From Clostridiales bacterium UBA1390 (GTDB lineage Bacteria; Bacillota; Clostridia; Lachnospirales; Bianqueaceae): a stretch of 42,926 nucleotides of DNA. Position 1 is the first letter of the stretch. Every line of letters begins with the position of its first letter. Shown here piece by piece: positions 24,301 to 32,728 of this stretch. Under the pieces are notes generated by a model. It was not told the origin of the DNA. It saw only the letters and a program-made list of their open reading frames with translations, and made no database searches. Position numbers and translations under genes: made by a program. The stretch covers positions 52,710 through 95,635 of the forward strand of contig DBQQ01000027.1 in NCBI GenBank assembly GCA_002305315.1, read 5' to 3'.

Positions 24301-24699
24301 ATGAAACAGTCGGATAAATTGACCGCATACTATTTTCGTGCGGCACTTCAAACAGATACTTTGTACCTTGACAATCAAATGCAAAAACTTCTTTACCACG
24401 CAAGCCAAAACGGGATTGCCACCTTTGCGCTGTATGTAGATAACGGCTATAACGGTTTGAACTTTGATCGTCCTGCCTTTTCTCTCATGCAGCAGGATAT
24501 GAACAACGGGAGATTGGACAAGATCGTTGTGGTGAGCCTTGACCGCATTTCCCGAAACTGTTTAGATGTACTTGCTTTTTCAGATTGCGCCGCTGGTAAG
24601 GGTGTTTCTCTTGAAGCAATCAACGGCGACCATGCCGCGCTGGATTGCAGCAGGCAGTTATATGCTGCACTTGCCGCGAAAGGTGGTGAGCGCAGATGA
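24301..24699 (+). CDS. Serine recombinase N-terminal domain homologue lacking the catalytic serine
   Basis: 132 residues, only the size of a resolvase catalytic domain. The expected motif Y-x-R-x-S reads YFRAA, so Ala15 replaces the nucleophilic serine; the second active-site motif VVSLDRISRN is kept. There is no recombinase or zinc-ribbon domain. It overlaps the full recombinase gene by 4 bases (ATGA-type) and has its own AGGAGG ribosome site. It cannot cut DNA by the standard mechanism, but could pair with the active recombinase as a regulator or directionality factor (inference). It could also be a decayed duplicate. Confidence 0.8.
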   Translation: MKQSDKLTAYYFRAALQTDTLYLDNQMQKLLYHASQNGIATFALYVDNGYNGLNFDRPAFSLMQQDMNNGRLDKIVVVSLDRISRNCLDVLAFSDCAAGKGVSLEAINGDHAALDCSRQLYAALAAKGGERR

Positions 24700-26465
24700 A
24701 TAACACTTTTTCATTTCAGCAGATTGCAGCCCCCAAAGTGTTAAGCGCGGAAGTCCGCGAAGCCATTTCAAACAATGTCTTGCAATTCTATGTGCGCGAT
24801 CAGCAACAGGACACGCAGGACGAGGGCATAACGGCTTTATATGAAAGGCTTTCGCAAGAGGACAAATTAGAGGGCGAGAGCAACAGTATTGCAAACCAAA
24901 AGAAGATTTTGGAACGGTACTGCCGGGAGCATGGCTATACTGCAATCCGGCACTATGACGAGGACGACGGATATTCTGGTACGAACTTCAACCGCCCCGG
25001 CTTTCAGCGTATGTTAGCCGATATAAAGGCCGGGAAAATCAAGCGCGTTATCGTCAAGGATATGTCCCGTTTTGGACGCGATTATTTGCAAGTCGGTTTT
25101 TATACCGATATGCTGTTTCCCGATTTTGGCGTGCATTTTATCGCTGTCAACGACGGAGTGGACAGCACGCGGGGCGAAAATGAGTTCACCGCGATCCGCA
25201 ATGTGTTCAATGAGATGTACGCCCGCGACACTTCAAAGAAGATCCGCGCTACTTGGCAATCAAAGGGGAAATCCGGCGAACATCTTACCACAATCCCGCC
25301 TTATGGCTACATGAAAGACCCGGACAACAAAAAGAAGTGGATTATAGACGAGGAAGCCGCAGCCGTCGTGCAGCAGATTTTCGCGTTGTGCGTTTCCGGC
25401 TTGGGACCGCAAAAAATCGGAAAGTGGTTAGAGGAACATCAAATCCTTAATCCTACTTTCTATTGGTTGTCAAAAGGCTTGAAAGTAACAAACAAGCCGA
25501 AGCCGGGGGCTAATCCTTACAAGTGGACGAATGAAACGGTTTCCCGTATGCTTGAAAAAATCGAGTATTTAGGGCATACGGTAAACTTCAAGACCCGCAA
25601 GCAATCCTACAAAAGCAAAAAGACATTGTGGAACGACCCGTCGGAATGGGTAATCTTTGAGAACACGCAGCCGCCGATTGTGGAAGAAAGCGTATTTCTC
25701 ATTGTGCAGAACATACGCCGATCACGCCGCCGCCCTACCAAAATGGGCGATATGGGTATTTTCTCCGGGCTGCTTTATTGTGCAGAGTGTGGCGGCAAGA
25801 TGTATCAATGCCGCGCAACGAACTTTACCGAAGAACAGAAGTATTTTATCTGTTCGACCTATCGGAAAGGCAAAGATTTGTGTACGACCCATTCCATTAA
25901 AAATGTTGTCCTGCACGAAATTGTCTTGCGGAACTTGCGGGAAGCAATCGAGTATGTAACGCAGTACGAAGCCGAGTTTATCCAAGAAGCAGCGGACAGC
26001 CGTTTACGGGAGCGCGACGCGGAGTTTTCTCGCAAGCGCGAAACACTTTCCAGAGCCGAAAGCCGGATTGCCGAATTAGATAACCTGTTCAAGCATTTAT
26101 ACGAGGACAATGTAACCGGGAAATTATCAGATGAACGGTTTATCAAAATGTCCCGTGATTATGAGTTGGAGCAGGAAAACTTAAAATCAATGGCCGAAGT
26201 GTTGCGGGAAGAAATCAAGCAGCAGGAAAAGCAAAAGACTAATGTTAAAGCATTTATCAGCGTTGTAAAGAAGTACACCGATATGCAGGATCTTGACGCT
26301 TCCATTTTGCGGGAGTTCATAGACCGTATAGAGGTTTCCCATACCGACAAGAAATCCAAGACAAGGGAAATCACGATTGTCTATAACTTCATCGGTGCAT
26401 TTGATTTTGAACGGGCAAAAGAAAAAGCCCAAAATACAACTCAAAAACAGCAAAGAACGGCATAG
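24696..26465 (+). CDS. Large serine recombinase (TndX/TnpX-like integrase)
   Basis: 589 residues. After a 43-residue N-terminal extension comes the catalytic domain (nucleophile Ser53 in ALYERLSQEDK; YSGTNFNRPGFQRML; IVKDMSRFGRDYL). The recombinase domain (about 200-330) follows, then a zinc ribbon (YCAECGGKM ... FICSTYRKGKDLC, about 358-395), a long coiled coil and a DUF4368-like end (REFIDRIEVSH). It excises and inserts the element at short target cores, usually a central dinucleotide. Placement at the extreme right end is typical for TndX-type elements. Confidence 0.93.
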   Translation: MNNTFSFQQIAAPKVLSAEVREAISNNVLQFYVRDQQQDTQDEGITALYERLSQEDKLEGESNSIANQKKILERYCREHGYTAIRHYDEDDGYSGTNFNRPGFQRMLADIKAGKIKRVIVKDMSRFGRDYLQVGFYTDMLFPDFGVHFIAVNDGVDSTRGENEFTAIRNVFNEMYARDTSKKIRATWQSKGKSGEHLTTIPPYGYMKDPDNKKKWIIDEEAAAVVQQIFALCVSGLGPQKIGKWLEEHQILNPTFYWLSKGLKVTNKPKPGANPYKWTNETVSRMLEKIEYLGHTVNFKTRKQSYKSKKTLWNDPSEWVIFENTQPPIVEESVFLIVQNIRRSRRRPTKMGDMGIFSGLLYCAECGGKMYQCRATNFTEEQKYFICSTYRKGKDLCTTHSIKNVVLHEIVLRNLREAIEYVTQYEAEFIQEAADSRLRERDAEFSRKRETLSRAESRIAELDNLFKHLYEDNVTGKLSDERFIKMSRDYELEQENLKSMAEVLREEIKQQEKQKTNVKAFISVVKKYTDMQDLDASILREFIDRIEVSHTDKKSKTREITIVYNFIGAFDFERAKEKAQNTTQKQQRTA

Positions 26466-26482
26466 CCGTTTGGCTATACCGT
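26457..26482 (+). terminator. Hairpin over the recombinase stop codon
   Basis: ACGGcATAGCC (26457-26467) pairs with GGCTATaCCGT (26472-26482) with one mismatch; CCCTTGCTT follows. It is a weak terminator or a structure near the element's right end. Confidence 0.4.
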
Positions 26483-26613
26483 CCCTTGCTTCAATGTTTT
26501 CTTAATTCACCGCCCCATTTGTCCAGTCTTTTTTTCTTTCATAATATGCATTTCGTTATTTTTTACAATTTCAGCCAAATACTTTTCAAATTCGAAAAAA
26601 AATGCGCTATATC

Positions 26614-27081
26614 TCAGTATAGGTTCCGGACCTTAAATTCTTTTTCCGCTTCCCGCCTCTGATCCTTTTTCGCAATGGTCTGACGCTTGTCATACAGCTT
26701 CTTTCCTTTGGCCAATGCGATTTGTACTTTCGCATAGTTTCCTCGAAAATACACCTTGACCGGCACGATCGTATACCCATCCACCTTCACGCCGCCCACC
26801 AGTTTGTGAATTTCTCTTTTATGAAGCAGCAGCCGCCGGGTCCGCACCGGATCCCGATTGAAAATATTCCCTTTCTCATAGGGGCTGATATGCATATTCA
26901 GAATATACGCTTCCCCATTAAAAATCCGGATAAAGCTCTCTTTGAGGCTGCATTTTCCCATTCGTAACGACTTTACTTCCGTCCCTACCAGCTCAATCCC
27001 CGCCTCAAAGAGTTCCTCAAAGAAATAATCATGGGATGCTTTTTTATTCTGTGCTACGAGCTTGACTCTCTGTTCTCCCAT
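26614..27081 (-). CDS. smpB: SsrA-binding protein SmpB
   Basis: 155 residues. Motifs include [47 protein letters not shown] and [15 protein letters not shown]. SmpB binds tmRNA and brings it to stalled ribosomes for trans-translation. The basic C-terminal tail ([10 protein letters not shown]) is complete, so the ICE did not cut the gene. It lies 15 bases downstream of rnr. The ssrA gene, often next to smpB, is not found between the smpB stop and the recombinase. Confidence 0.96.
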   Translation of the reverse strand: MGEQRVKLVAQNKKASHDYFFEELFEAGIELVGTEVKSLRMGKCSLKESFIRIFNGEAYILNMHISPYEKGNIFNRDPVRTRRLLLHKREIHKLVGGVKVDGYTIVPVKVYFRGNYAKVQIALAKGKKLYDKRQTIAKKDQRREAEKEFKVRNLY

Positions 27082-27096
27082 TCTGTCCTCCCGTTC

Positions 27097-29091
27097 TTAC
27101 CATCGAATTTTCTTATTACGCCGCGACTTCTTGACTTTCATCGTCAGCGGACGGAAATAAATCATAGCTGTATCCATATCCACCTTATCCACACAGACGC
27201 TCATGGCCTGTCCCAGCGTATAGACCTTTCCTGTTCGCTTTCCCACCATCGACCCCGTCTTACGATCCAGCGTATAGTAATCTCCCGTCAGTTTTTCTAC
27301 TGGAACAAACCCTTCCACCGTATTCGCCAGTTCCACGTAGAGCCCTCTCTCTGTGACGCCGGATACGACGCCTCGCGTCTTCTCTCGCAGATGCTCCGAC
27401 ATATACAGAGCCTTCATATATTTCTCCACATCCCACTCCGTCTCCTGCGCTCGCCGTTCTGTGAATGAGCAGTGTGCCGCCGCTCTATCCATCCACTCCC
27501 GCTGCTTTTTCGCATACTCCGGACTCATCTGCCCGCGCAGACATGCCTTAATCATACGATGTACCACCAAATCAGGATACCGCCGAATGGGCGACGTGAA
27601 ATGACAATAATACGGTGCGGCCAGTCCAAAATGTCCGCCTTCCCGGAGGCTGCTATATCGGGCTTGTTTCATAGATCGCAGAATCATCTGACTGACCATG
27701 CTCTTCTCTTCCCCTTGCAGACCATCCAGGAGCTGCCTCACCGCGCCCGGATCTAAGCGGCCATTCGCCGCCCCCTTAAGCGGACGCCCCAACTGTCGCA
27801 GCTGCATGCCCAGATCCCGCACCCGTTCTTCATCGGGTTCCGGATGTACACGGTACATGAACGGAATTTTCTTCTCGTCATATTCCTTCGCCACCGTTTC
27901 ATTGGCTGCCAGCATGAACTCTTCGATCAGATGTGTCGCTTCATTCTGCTGACGCAGTGTGATCTCCTGGGGATAACCATACGGATCCATCTGAAACTTG
28001 CATTCCTGTACTTCAAAATCTAAAGCGCCGCGTTCTATCCTCATCCGTCTTCGCAAAGACGCTAACTCAGCCATTTGGCAAAAGGTCTCCACCCAGTCAT
28101 CATACTGCTCCATGGCAGTCTGCTGTTCTGCGCTTCGCTCCTCCTGCGGCAACCGGCTCCCCTCCAAAATATATTGTACATTCGTGTAGCTCATTCGGTG
28201 ATCGACTCGAATCAAGCTTTCTACCACGCGGTGATCTAAAATTCTTCCCTGCGGATCCATTCGCATGATACAGCTCATGGCCAGTCTATCTTCCCCTTCG
28301 TTCAGTGAACATAAGCCGTTAGAAAGCTTCTTCGGCAGCATCGGAACCACCCGATCCGTCACATAGACACTGGTTCCCCGCTTAAACGCCTCTTGACCAA
28401 GCGCTGTCCCTTCTCTGACATACCACGAAACATCCGCAATATGCACGCCCAGCTCATAACCATCGTCTAATTTTTTTAAGGAGACCGCGTCATCCAGATC
28501 TCTGGCATCTTCTCCATCAATCGTGACCATGGGCACTTCTCGCAGGTCTTCACGCCATTTTCTTTCTTCTTCTGGTATTTCGATCTGGTCTGACAACGGT
28601 TCTGTCTCTGCTAAAACTTCCGGCGGAAAATCCACAGGGAGATCATGCATGCAGAGAATCCCTCGAATCCGCGCTGTCGGCGCGTAGGCATCGCCTAGAT
28701 CTTCTTCGATCACTCCCTGAAGGCCCCCTTCCTCCGGCCATCTCACAATCCGAACGATCACTTTATGCCCCTTCTGACCTGCTATCCCCTCCCCCTTCTC
28801 GGGAGGAACCACTGCGATCAACTCTTGAATTGCCGCATCATCTGCCATCACCAGATCCTGTGCAATGCAGTTTCCAGGAAGGCGCAGCAATCCATGCTGC
28901 AGAACATGGATCACTTCCGCTTCAGCCTTGCGTTCTCCCTGAGCCTCCTGCAGGATATGACAAACCACCCGGTCCTTAGGCAGTGCCCCATTCACATGTT
29001 CACGCGCAATATATAATTCCTCTGTTTCCGAAACTCTCACAAATCCAAAGCCCGATGCAAATCCCTGAAAAATACCCTGCACTGTTTCCAT
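27097..29091 (-). CDS. rnr: Ribonuclease R
   Basis: 664 residues from ATG 29091, chosen because GGAGG sits 9 bases upstream; an ATG 7 codons earlier includes that site. Two N-terminal OB/cold-shock parts are followed by the RNB catalytic domain with the acid cluster TIDGEDARDLDDAVSL (metal ligands) and HRMIKACLRGQ, then a C-terminal S1 domain (KTRGVVSGVTERGLYVEL) and a basic tail ending KKSRRNKKIRW. It degrades structured RNA 3' to 5' and helps tmRNA-linked decay. It lies in the secG-rnr-smpB order. It is a little shorter than E. coli RNase R, as is usual for this group. Confidence 0.96.
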   Translation of the reverse strand: METVQGIFQGFASGFGFVRVSETEELYIAREHVNGALPKDRVVCHILQEAQGERKAEAEVIHVLQHGLLRLPGNCIAQDLVMADDAAIQELIAVVPPEKGEGIAGQKGHKVIVRIVRWPEEGGLQGVIEEDLGDAYAPTARIRGILCMHDLPVDFPPEVLAETEPLSDQIEIPEEERKWREDLREVPMVTIDGEDARDLDDAVSLKKLDDGYELGVHIADVSWYVREGTALGQEAFKRGTSVYVTDRVVPMLPKKLSNGLCSLNEGEDRLAMSCIMRMDPQGRILDHRVVESLIRVDHRMSYTNVQYILEGSRLPQEERSAEQQTAMEQYDDWVETFCQMAELASLRRRMRIERGALDFEVQECKFQMDPYGYPQEITLRQQNEATHLIEEFMLAANETVAKEYDEKKIPFMYRVHPEPDEERVRDLGMQLRQLGRPLKGAANGRLDPGAVRQLLDGLQGEEKSMVSQMILRSMKQARYSSLREGGHFGLAAPYYCHFTSPIRRYPDLVVHRMIKACLRGQMSPEYAKKQREWMDRAAAHCSFTERRAQETEWDVEKYMKALYMSEHLREKTRGVVSGVTERGLYVELANTVEGFVPVEKLTGDYYTLDRKTGSMVGKRTGKVYTLGQAMSVCVDKVDMDTAMIYFRPLTMKVKKSRRNKKIRW

Positions 29092-29109
29092 TTTCACGAT
29101 CCTCCATTT

Positions 29110-29163
29110 CAAAAAAAGATGCGGCCCTCAGGCGTCATTCCGCCCTCCGAATCCGCATCTTTT
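29110..29163 (-). terminator. Terminator between secG and rnr
   Basis: AAAAGATGCGG (29114-29124) pairs with CCGCATCTTTT (29153-29163). Read on the - strand it ends in a T run. A smaller internal hairpin lies in the loop. Read-through probably supplies rnr and smpB. Confidence 0.75.
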
Positions 29164-29178
29164 CCGCACTTCTCATTA

Positions 29179-29430
29179 TCAGCTGATGGCTCCTACCATC
29201 AAATACAGGATAAGCGCCAGCACAAAGAAAATCGCTGCCAGAATCTTTGTCCAGAACTCCAGCTTTCCTTCCATTGTACGAGCTTTATTCTTACCAAAAT
29301 ATGTCTCCGCCGCACCGCCGATAGCACCGGACAGACCCGCGGTTTTTCCCTGCTGCATGAGAACGATTGCTGTAAGGCACAGACAATCTATCAGAAAAAG
29401 AACGGATACGATAATCATCACCGTATACAA
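29179..29430 (-). CDS. secG: Protein-export membrane protein SecG
   Basis: 83 residues with two membrane helices (about 2-22 and 57-80) and the SecG core IVLMQQGKTAGLSGAIGG. It is an accessory subunit of the SecYEG translocon. The TTG start at 29430 has GGAGG 8 bases upstream; a GTG three codons earlier overlaps the ribosome site and is less likely. A clear promoter lies 44-72 bases upstream. Confidence 0.93.
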   Translation of the reverse strand: MYTVMIIVSVLFLIDCLCLTAIVLMQQGKTAGLSGAIGGAAETYFGKNKARTMEGKLEFWTKILAAIFFVLALILYLMVGAIS

Positions 29431-29473
29431 AATACACACCTCCTCTTGCCTGGTAACTGAGAGACTAATCTAC

Positions 29474-29502
29474 AGTATACCACGTTTATCCTATGATTTC
29501 AA
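29474..29502 (-). promoter_or_regulatory. Promoter of secG-rnr-smpB
   Basis: On the - strand TTGAAA (29502-29497), 17-base spacer, TATACT (29479-29474). Confidence 0.8.
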
Positions 29503-29511
29503 CCGCAATTC

Positions 29512-30054
29512 TTACTTTTCATATACGGATCTCTTTAACGATGCCACATAAGGAAGATTTCGATAATTCTCCGCATAGTCTACGCCATATCCAATCAGAA
29601 ACTCATCCGGCATGGTAAAACCTATATAATCCACATGCACGGCCTTTTCTCGACGTGTCGGCTTGTCTAACAGCGTACAGATTTTTACCGACCGCGCTCC
29701 GCGATTACTCAGATATTCTTTCAAATACGCTAATGTAATACCAGTATCGATAATATCCTCCACCAACAGAATATGCCGCCCCGTGACATCCGCGTCCAGA
29801 TCCTTGATGATCTTTACTACCCCGCTGGAAGTCGTTCCACTTCCATAGCTTGAGACAGACATGAAATCCATCTGCAAGGGCAGATCAATGGCCCGTGCCA
29901 AATCCGCGAAAAAGATCACAGCCCCCTTGAGGATGCCCACGATCGTCAGCGGTTCTCCCTGATAGTCCTCTGCAATCTGATGGCCCATCTCCTTGATTCT
30001 TTCATCTAACTGCTGCTCCGTAATCAGAACCTGATCCACATCCTGCTCCAGCAT
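29512..30054 (-). CDS. hpt: Hypoxanthine phosphoribosyltransferase
   Basis: 180 residues. The PRPP-binding loop is ILLVEDIIDTGITLAYL (about 95-111) and GILKGAVIFFADL and SYGSGTTSSG are standard for the bacterial enzyme. It salvages hypoxanthine or guanine with PRPP to IMP or GMP in the cytoplasm. It starts 14 bases after the phosphodiesterase gene and probably ends the degV operon. Confidence 0.95.
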   Translation of the reverse strand: MLEQDVDQVLITEQQLDERIKEMGHQIAEDYQGEPLTIVGILKGAVIFFADLARAIDLPLQMDFMSVSSYGSGTTSSGVVKIIKDLDADVTGRHILLVEDIIDTGITLAYLKEYLSNRGARSVKICTLLDKPTRREKAVHVDYIGFTMPDEFLIGYGVDYAENYRNLPYVASLKRSVYEK

Positions 30055-30068
30055 CGGTATCTCCTCCG

Positions 30069-30617
30069 TTATCCTTTGAATTTTATGCTTAAAAGTTCCT
30101 GTCCTGCAAGATCCAAAACCACAAAGCCTTCCTCATCCAATACTCCAAAGCTAGCAGGCAGAGTTCCCTTCGGCATGGAAACCGACCCGGGATTGCAACG
30201 ATACACACCTTCTGCATCCTGCTCGGCTGTCGCAATATGCGTGTGTCCCGACAGTACCACACAGCCATAGCTTAATCCCATCTGATATTCATTTCGATGC
30301 CCATGCGTCAGGATGACCTTGCGGCCATCTCCTAAGCGCAAGGTTTCAAACGCCTTCATAATGGGAAACTCGAGTACCATCTGATCCACTTCCGCATCAC
30401 AATTGCCTTGTACTGCCACAATCTGTTCCTTCAGGCCATTTAGCCGTGCCGCCACATCTTTCGGCGCATAGGGCACCGGCAGATCATTGCGCGGACCATG
30501 ATACAAAATATCTCCCAACAATAGGATCTTCTCCGCCCCCAGCTTCTCTTTCCAAGACAACGCCTGCTCCAACGCCTGGCTGGCGCCATGAATATCGGAA
30601 ATCACAAGATATTTCAT
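30069..30617 (-). CDS. YfcE-type metallophosphodiesterase
   Basis: 182 residues with the calcineurin-like metal motifs in order: DIHG near residues 8-11, GDILYHG near 36-42, GNCD near 71-74, LTHGH near 105-109 and SGHTH near 123-127. It matches YfcE/MJ0936-type phosphodiesterases, which hydrolyse artificial phosphodiesters; the natural substrate is unknown. It follows degV by 4 bases and precedes hpt by 14, so it is operonic. Confidence 0.92.
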   Translation of the reverse strand: MKYLVISDIHGASQALEQALSWKEKLGAEKILLLGDILYHGPRNDLPVPYAPKDVAARLNGLKEQIVAVQGNCDAEVDQMVLEFPIMKAFETLRLGDGRKVILTHGHRNEYQMGLSYGCVVLSGHTHIATAEQDAEGVYRCNPGSVSMPKGTLPASFGVLDEEGFVVLDLAGQELLSIKFKG

Positions 30618-30621
30618 CGTA

Positions 30622-31524
30622 TTACCCTTTCTTCACAACCTGATAACCCGCTTCCTTGGGCCACTCATCCACAAAGAAAATCGCGATCGTTCCAGGACCG
30701 GTATGGCAGGAGATGACGCTTCCAATCTCCCCCACCTCAAACTTCGTGACACCCAGCTGCTCTCGCATCATGGCCTCTACTTCTTCTACGGTATCCATAC
30801 AATCACTGTGGGTGATTCCCACCACCTGATTCGATATGTCCGAGTGTGTCGAACGCTCCTTCACCATATCAATCAGTTTCTGCATCGCCTTTTTATGTCC
30901 ACGACACTTATACACCGGAATCAGCTTTCCTTCTTCCACATCCAGCACTGGCTTGATATTTAGCATGCCTCCGAAGAAAGCCGCCACATTGCTGACCCGG
31001 CCGCCACGACGCAGATACTCTAGATTATCTACACTGAAAACATGCTGCTGATGCTTGGCGTAGAAAGTCACCAGTTCCACCAGTGTATCCTTCTCTACTC
31101 CCTGCCGTACCAACTCTGCCGCTCTCTGCACTACCATGCCAAATCCATACGAGGCGCACAGCGTATCGATCACCGTAATATCCGCCTCCGGCATCTCTTC
31201 CTTTATCATATTGACAGCCAGGCGGGCCGATTGCACCGTACCGGAGAGTTCACTGGAAAAACCCACATACACGACAGAATCCCCATTTTGAACACAGCTC
31301 TTGAACACTTCTTCAAAACGTTCCGGCGTTACCTGAGAGGTCTTGTACACCTTACCCGCACGCATGGCATCGCACACCTCAAGCGTCGTGATGTCAATCC
31401 CATCTGCCAGTTCCTTCCCCTCATCTGTTACCACCATCAATGGGATCACCACAACCTCCGGATACTGTTCTCTCACTTTGACCGGCAGATCCGAAGCGGA
31501 ATCTGTCACAATACGTATTGCCAT
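30622..31524 (-). CDS. DegV-family fatty-acid-binding protein
   Basis: 300 residues from ATG 31524; an upstream in-frame ATG would add 14 untypical residues. The family opening IRIVTDSASDLP, the loop GFSSELSGTVQSA and YLRRGGRVSNVAAFFGG are clear. DegV/FakB proteins hold a fatty acid for phosphorylation by the FakA kinase; no fakA is nearby. It is the first gene of the degV-phosphodiesterase-hpt operon. Confidence 0.93.
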   Translation of the reverse strand: MAIRIVTDSASDLPVKVREQYPEVVVIPLMVVTDEGKELADGIDITTLEVCDAMRAGKVYKTSQVTPERFEEVFKSCVQNGDSVVYVGFSSELSGTVQSARLAVNMIKEEMPEADITVIDTLCASYGFGMVVQRAAELVRQGVEKDTLVELVTFYAKHQQHVFSVDNLEYLRRGGRVSNVAAFFGGMLNIKPVLDVEEGKLIPVYKCRGHKKAMQKLIDMVKERSTHSDISNQVVGITHSDCMDTVEEVEAMMREQLGVTKFEVGEIGSVISCHTGPGTIAIFFVDEWPKEAGYQVVKKG

Positions 31525-31615
31525 CCTGGCCACCTCTCTTTCAAAATATTCCTGTGCAAAAGACATACCACCGCAAAAACCATGCTATCTCTATATGTCA
31601 ACACAATATATTTGT

Positions 31616-31644
31616 ATTTTAGCACAAACAAACTCGTTTCGCAA
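31616..31644 (-). promoter_or_regulatory. Promoter of degV operon
   Basis: On the - strand TTGCGA (31644-31639), 17-base spacer ending TGC, TAAAAT (31621-31616), an extended -10. Confidence 0.68.
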
Positions 31645-31654
31645 GTATGCCTTC

Positions 31655-31864
31655 TTAAGAAGAAATATGGGGATTGATTTCTTCTTCCCCACGATAGATT
31701 CTTCGAATTCTTTTTTCCAGCTTCTCTCGCGGGAGCATAACCTCATGGCCGCATCCCTCGCATCGAATGCGAAAATCCATGCCCGTTCGTAAAGTCAACC
31801 AGGTAAAGCTGCCGCACGGATGCTGCTTCTTCAGCTTTAGACGATCTCCCACTCGAATATCCAT
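31655..31864 (-). CDS. DUF951-family protein
   Basis: 69 residues from ATG 31864, 7 bases after AGGAGG. The family signature is KLKKQHPCGSFTWLTLRTG followed by RCEGCGHEVMLPREKLEKR, with three cysteines in a zinc-ribbon-like arrangement. DUF951 is widespread in Firmicutes and short; its function is not established, although it resembles RNA-associated small proteins. The stop codon of the preceding lipoprotein overlaps its start region, so the two are coupled. Confidence 0.88.
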   Translation of the reverse strand: MDIRVGDRLKLKKQHPCGSFTWLTLRTGMDFRIRCEGCGHEVMLPREKLEKRIRRIYRGEEEINPHISS

Positions 31865-31866
31865 AC

Positions 31867-32697
31867 TCACTCCTCCTGCATCCGAACAACGACATAAGCG
31901 CCCTGATTATCGCCATATATCTCCAAAAACGATCCTGATAACAGGGACAAATCATCGATCATCTCCACCGTATATGTAACGGAGTCCAAAATCACCACAC
32001 AGCTCTTATAGGTATGCAGATACTTCATATAACCTGCAAAATCAACGCCCAGCTGCTCCATCGCGGCCGCATGCAGTCTTCCTACATATTGCAGCACCCA
32101 AGCATTCTCTTCTTCATACAAGATAAATCCATATTCTCCCGCATGCTCTGCGAGCCACTCTTTTGTCTCTGCCTGCGGCGTCTCTATCCGCAAGTAGAGA
32201 CCCGTCTGAAAAGGATCCGACCCTAATACGCCGCAATCATAGGACGCAAAGGTAGCCGCCTTGTCCTCATCATATCCTTGCTCCAGATACGCCTGTTTCC
32301 GTTCTTCCAAACGCTGTTCCTGTTCCTCCCAGGAACAATATCCTGCCACCGGCTGCAGTTTATCGCCACCGTCTATATCCAGACTGCGCTGCAGACTGAT
32401 ATAGGCCTCTGCCGCTTCTCCCGCCAGACACAGTCCATTTCCGATGTCCGTCAGATCCTCCGGCGCATAGGTTCTTGGCAGCGTATGATCTGCATCCACA
32501 ATCCATAGTAATGCTAAAGACCCAATCTCTCCTGTCTGTTCCACAGAACTCTCTGCCGTCTGTACACTATTCTCTGAAGAAACAGCGTCTGCCGCCGCAG
32601 GCATAACCCCTGCCGCCGTGCAACCGCTCAGAAGCATAGAAGCTGCCAATAGCATGCCTACGCCTCTCTTCCATCTATATAAAACCTTATTAGGCAT
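31867..32697 (-). CDS. VanY-like lipoprotein with lost zinc ligands
   Basis: 276 residues. An N-terminal lipoprotein signal ends in the lipobox LLSGC (Cys26). The body follows the order of D-alanyl-D-alanine carboxypeptidases of the VanY (M15B) family: DHTLPRTYAPEDL, EAAEAYISLQR, PVAGYCSWEEQEQ, SDPFQTGLYLR, WLAEHAGEYGFIL and AWVLQYVG. The zinc ligands are missing: SxHxxGxAxD becomes Phe163 and Arg170, and the terminal WH becomes WV (Val201). It is probably a surface-anchored, non-catalytic protein that may still bind peptidoglycan. Its stop overlaps the DUF951 start. Confidence 0.75.
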   Translation of the reverse strand: MPNKVLYRWKRGVGMLLAASMLLSGCTAAGVMPAAADAVSSENSVQTAESSVEQTGEIGSLALLWIVDADHTLPRTYAPEDLTDIGNGLCLAGEAAEAYISLQRSLDIDGGDKLQPVAGYCSWEEQEQRLEERKQAYLEQGYDEDKAATFASYDCGVLGSDPFQTGLYLRIETPQAETKEWLAEHAGEYGFILYEEENAWVLQYVGRLHAAAMEQLGVDFAGYMKYLHTYKSCVVILDSVTYTVEMIDDLSLLSGSFLEIYGDNQGAYVVVRMQEE

Positions 32698-32728
32698 ATT
32701 CTCGTCCTCTTTCAGCTGGAATCTTCGC

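Larger units (their letters stand above)
1..26500. mobile_element. Tn1549/CTn-like integrative conjugative element, left end outside window
   Basis: The gene order DUF3801, VirD4, Maff2, VirB6-like, methylase, PrgI, VirB4, methylase, NlpC/P60, PAPS-reductase-like, DUF4315, DUF4366, TopB, Cys-rich protein, ArdA/ArdC, TTRAP, relaxase/MobC and large serine recombinase is the conserved backbone of Tn1549-type elements in Clostridia. The recombinase ends at 26465 and chromosomal smpB begins (3' end) at 26614, so the right junction lies in between; I could not place the exact att core. The left junction is not in the window. The coupling ATPase is broken, so self-transfer is doubtful. Confidence 0.92.

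Noticed and set aside
26466..26613. tmRNA gene between recombinase and smpB
   Set aside because: Only 148 bases, with no acceptor-like ends or tag-peptide frame.
31042..31677. A 211-codon open frame on the + strand over degV
   Set aside because: Antisense to a well-defined DegV gene; His/Arg-rich shadow translation.
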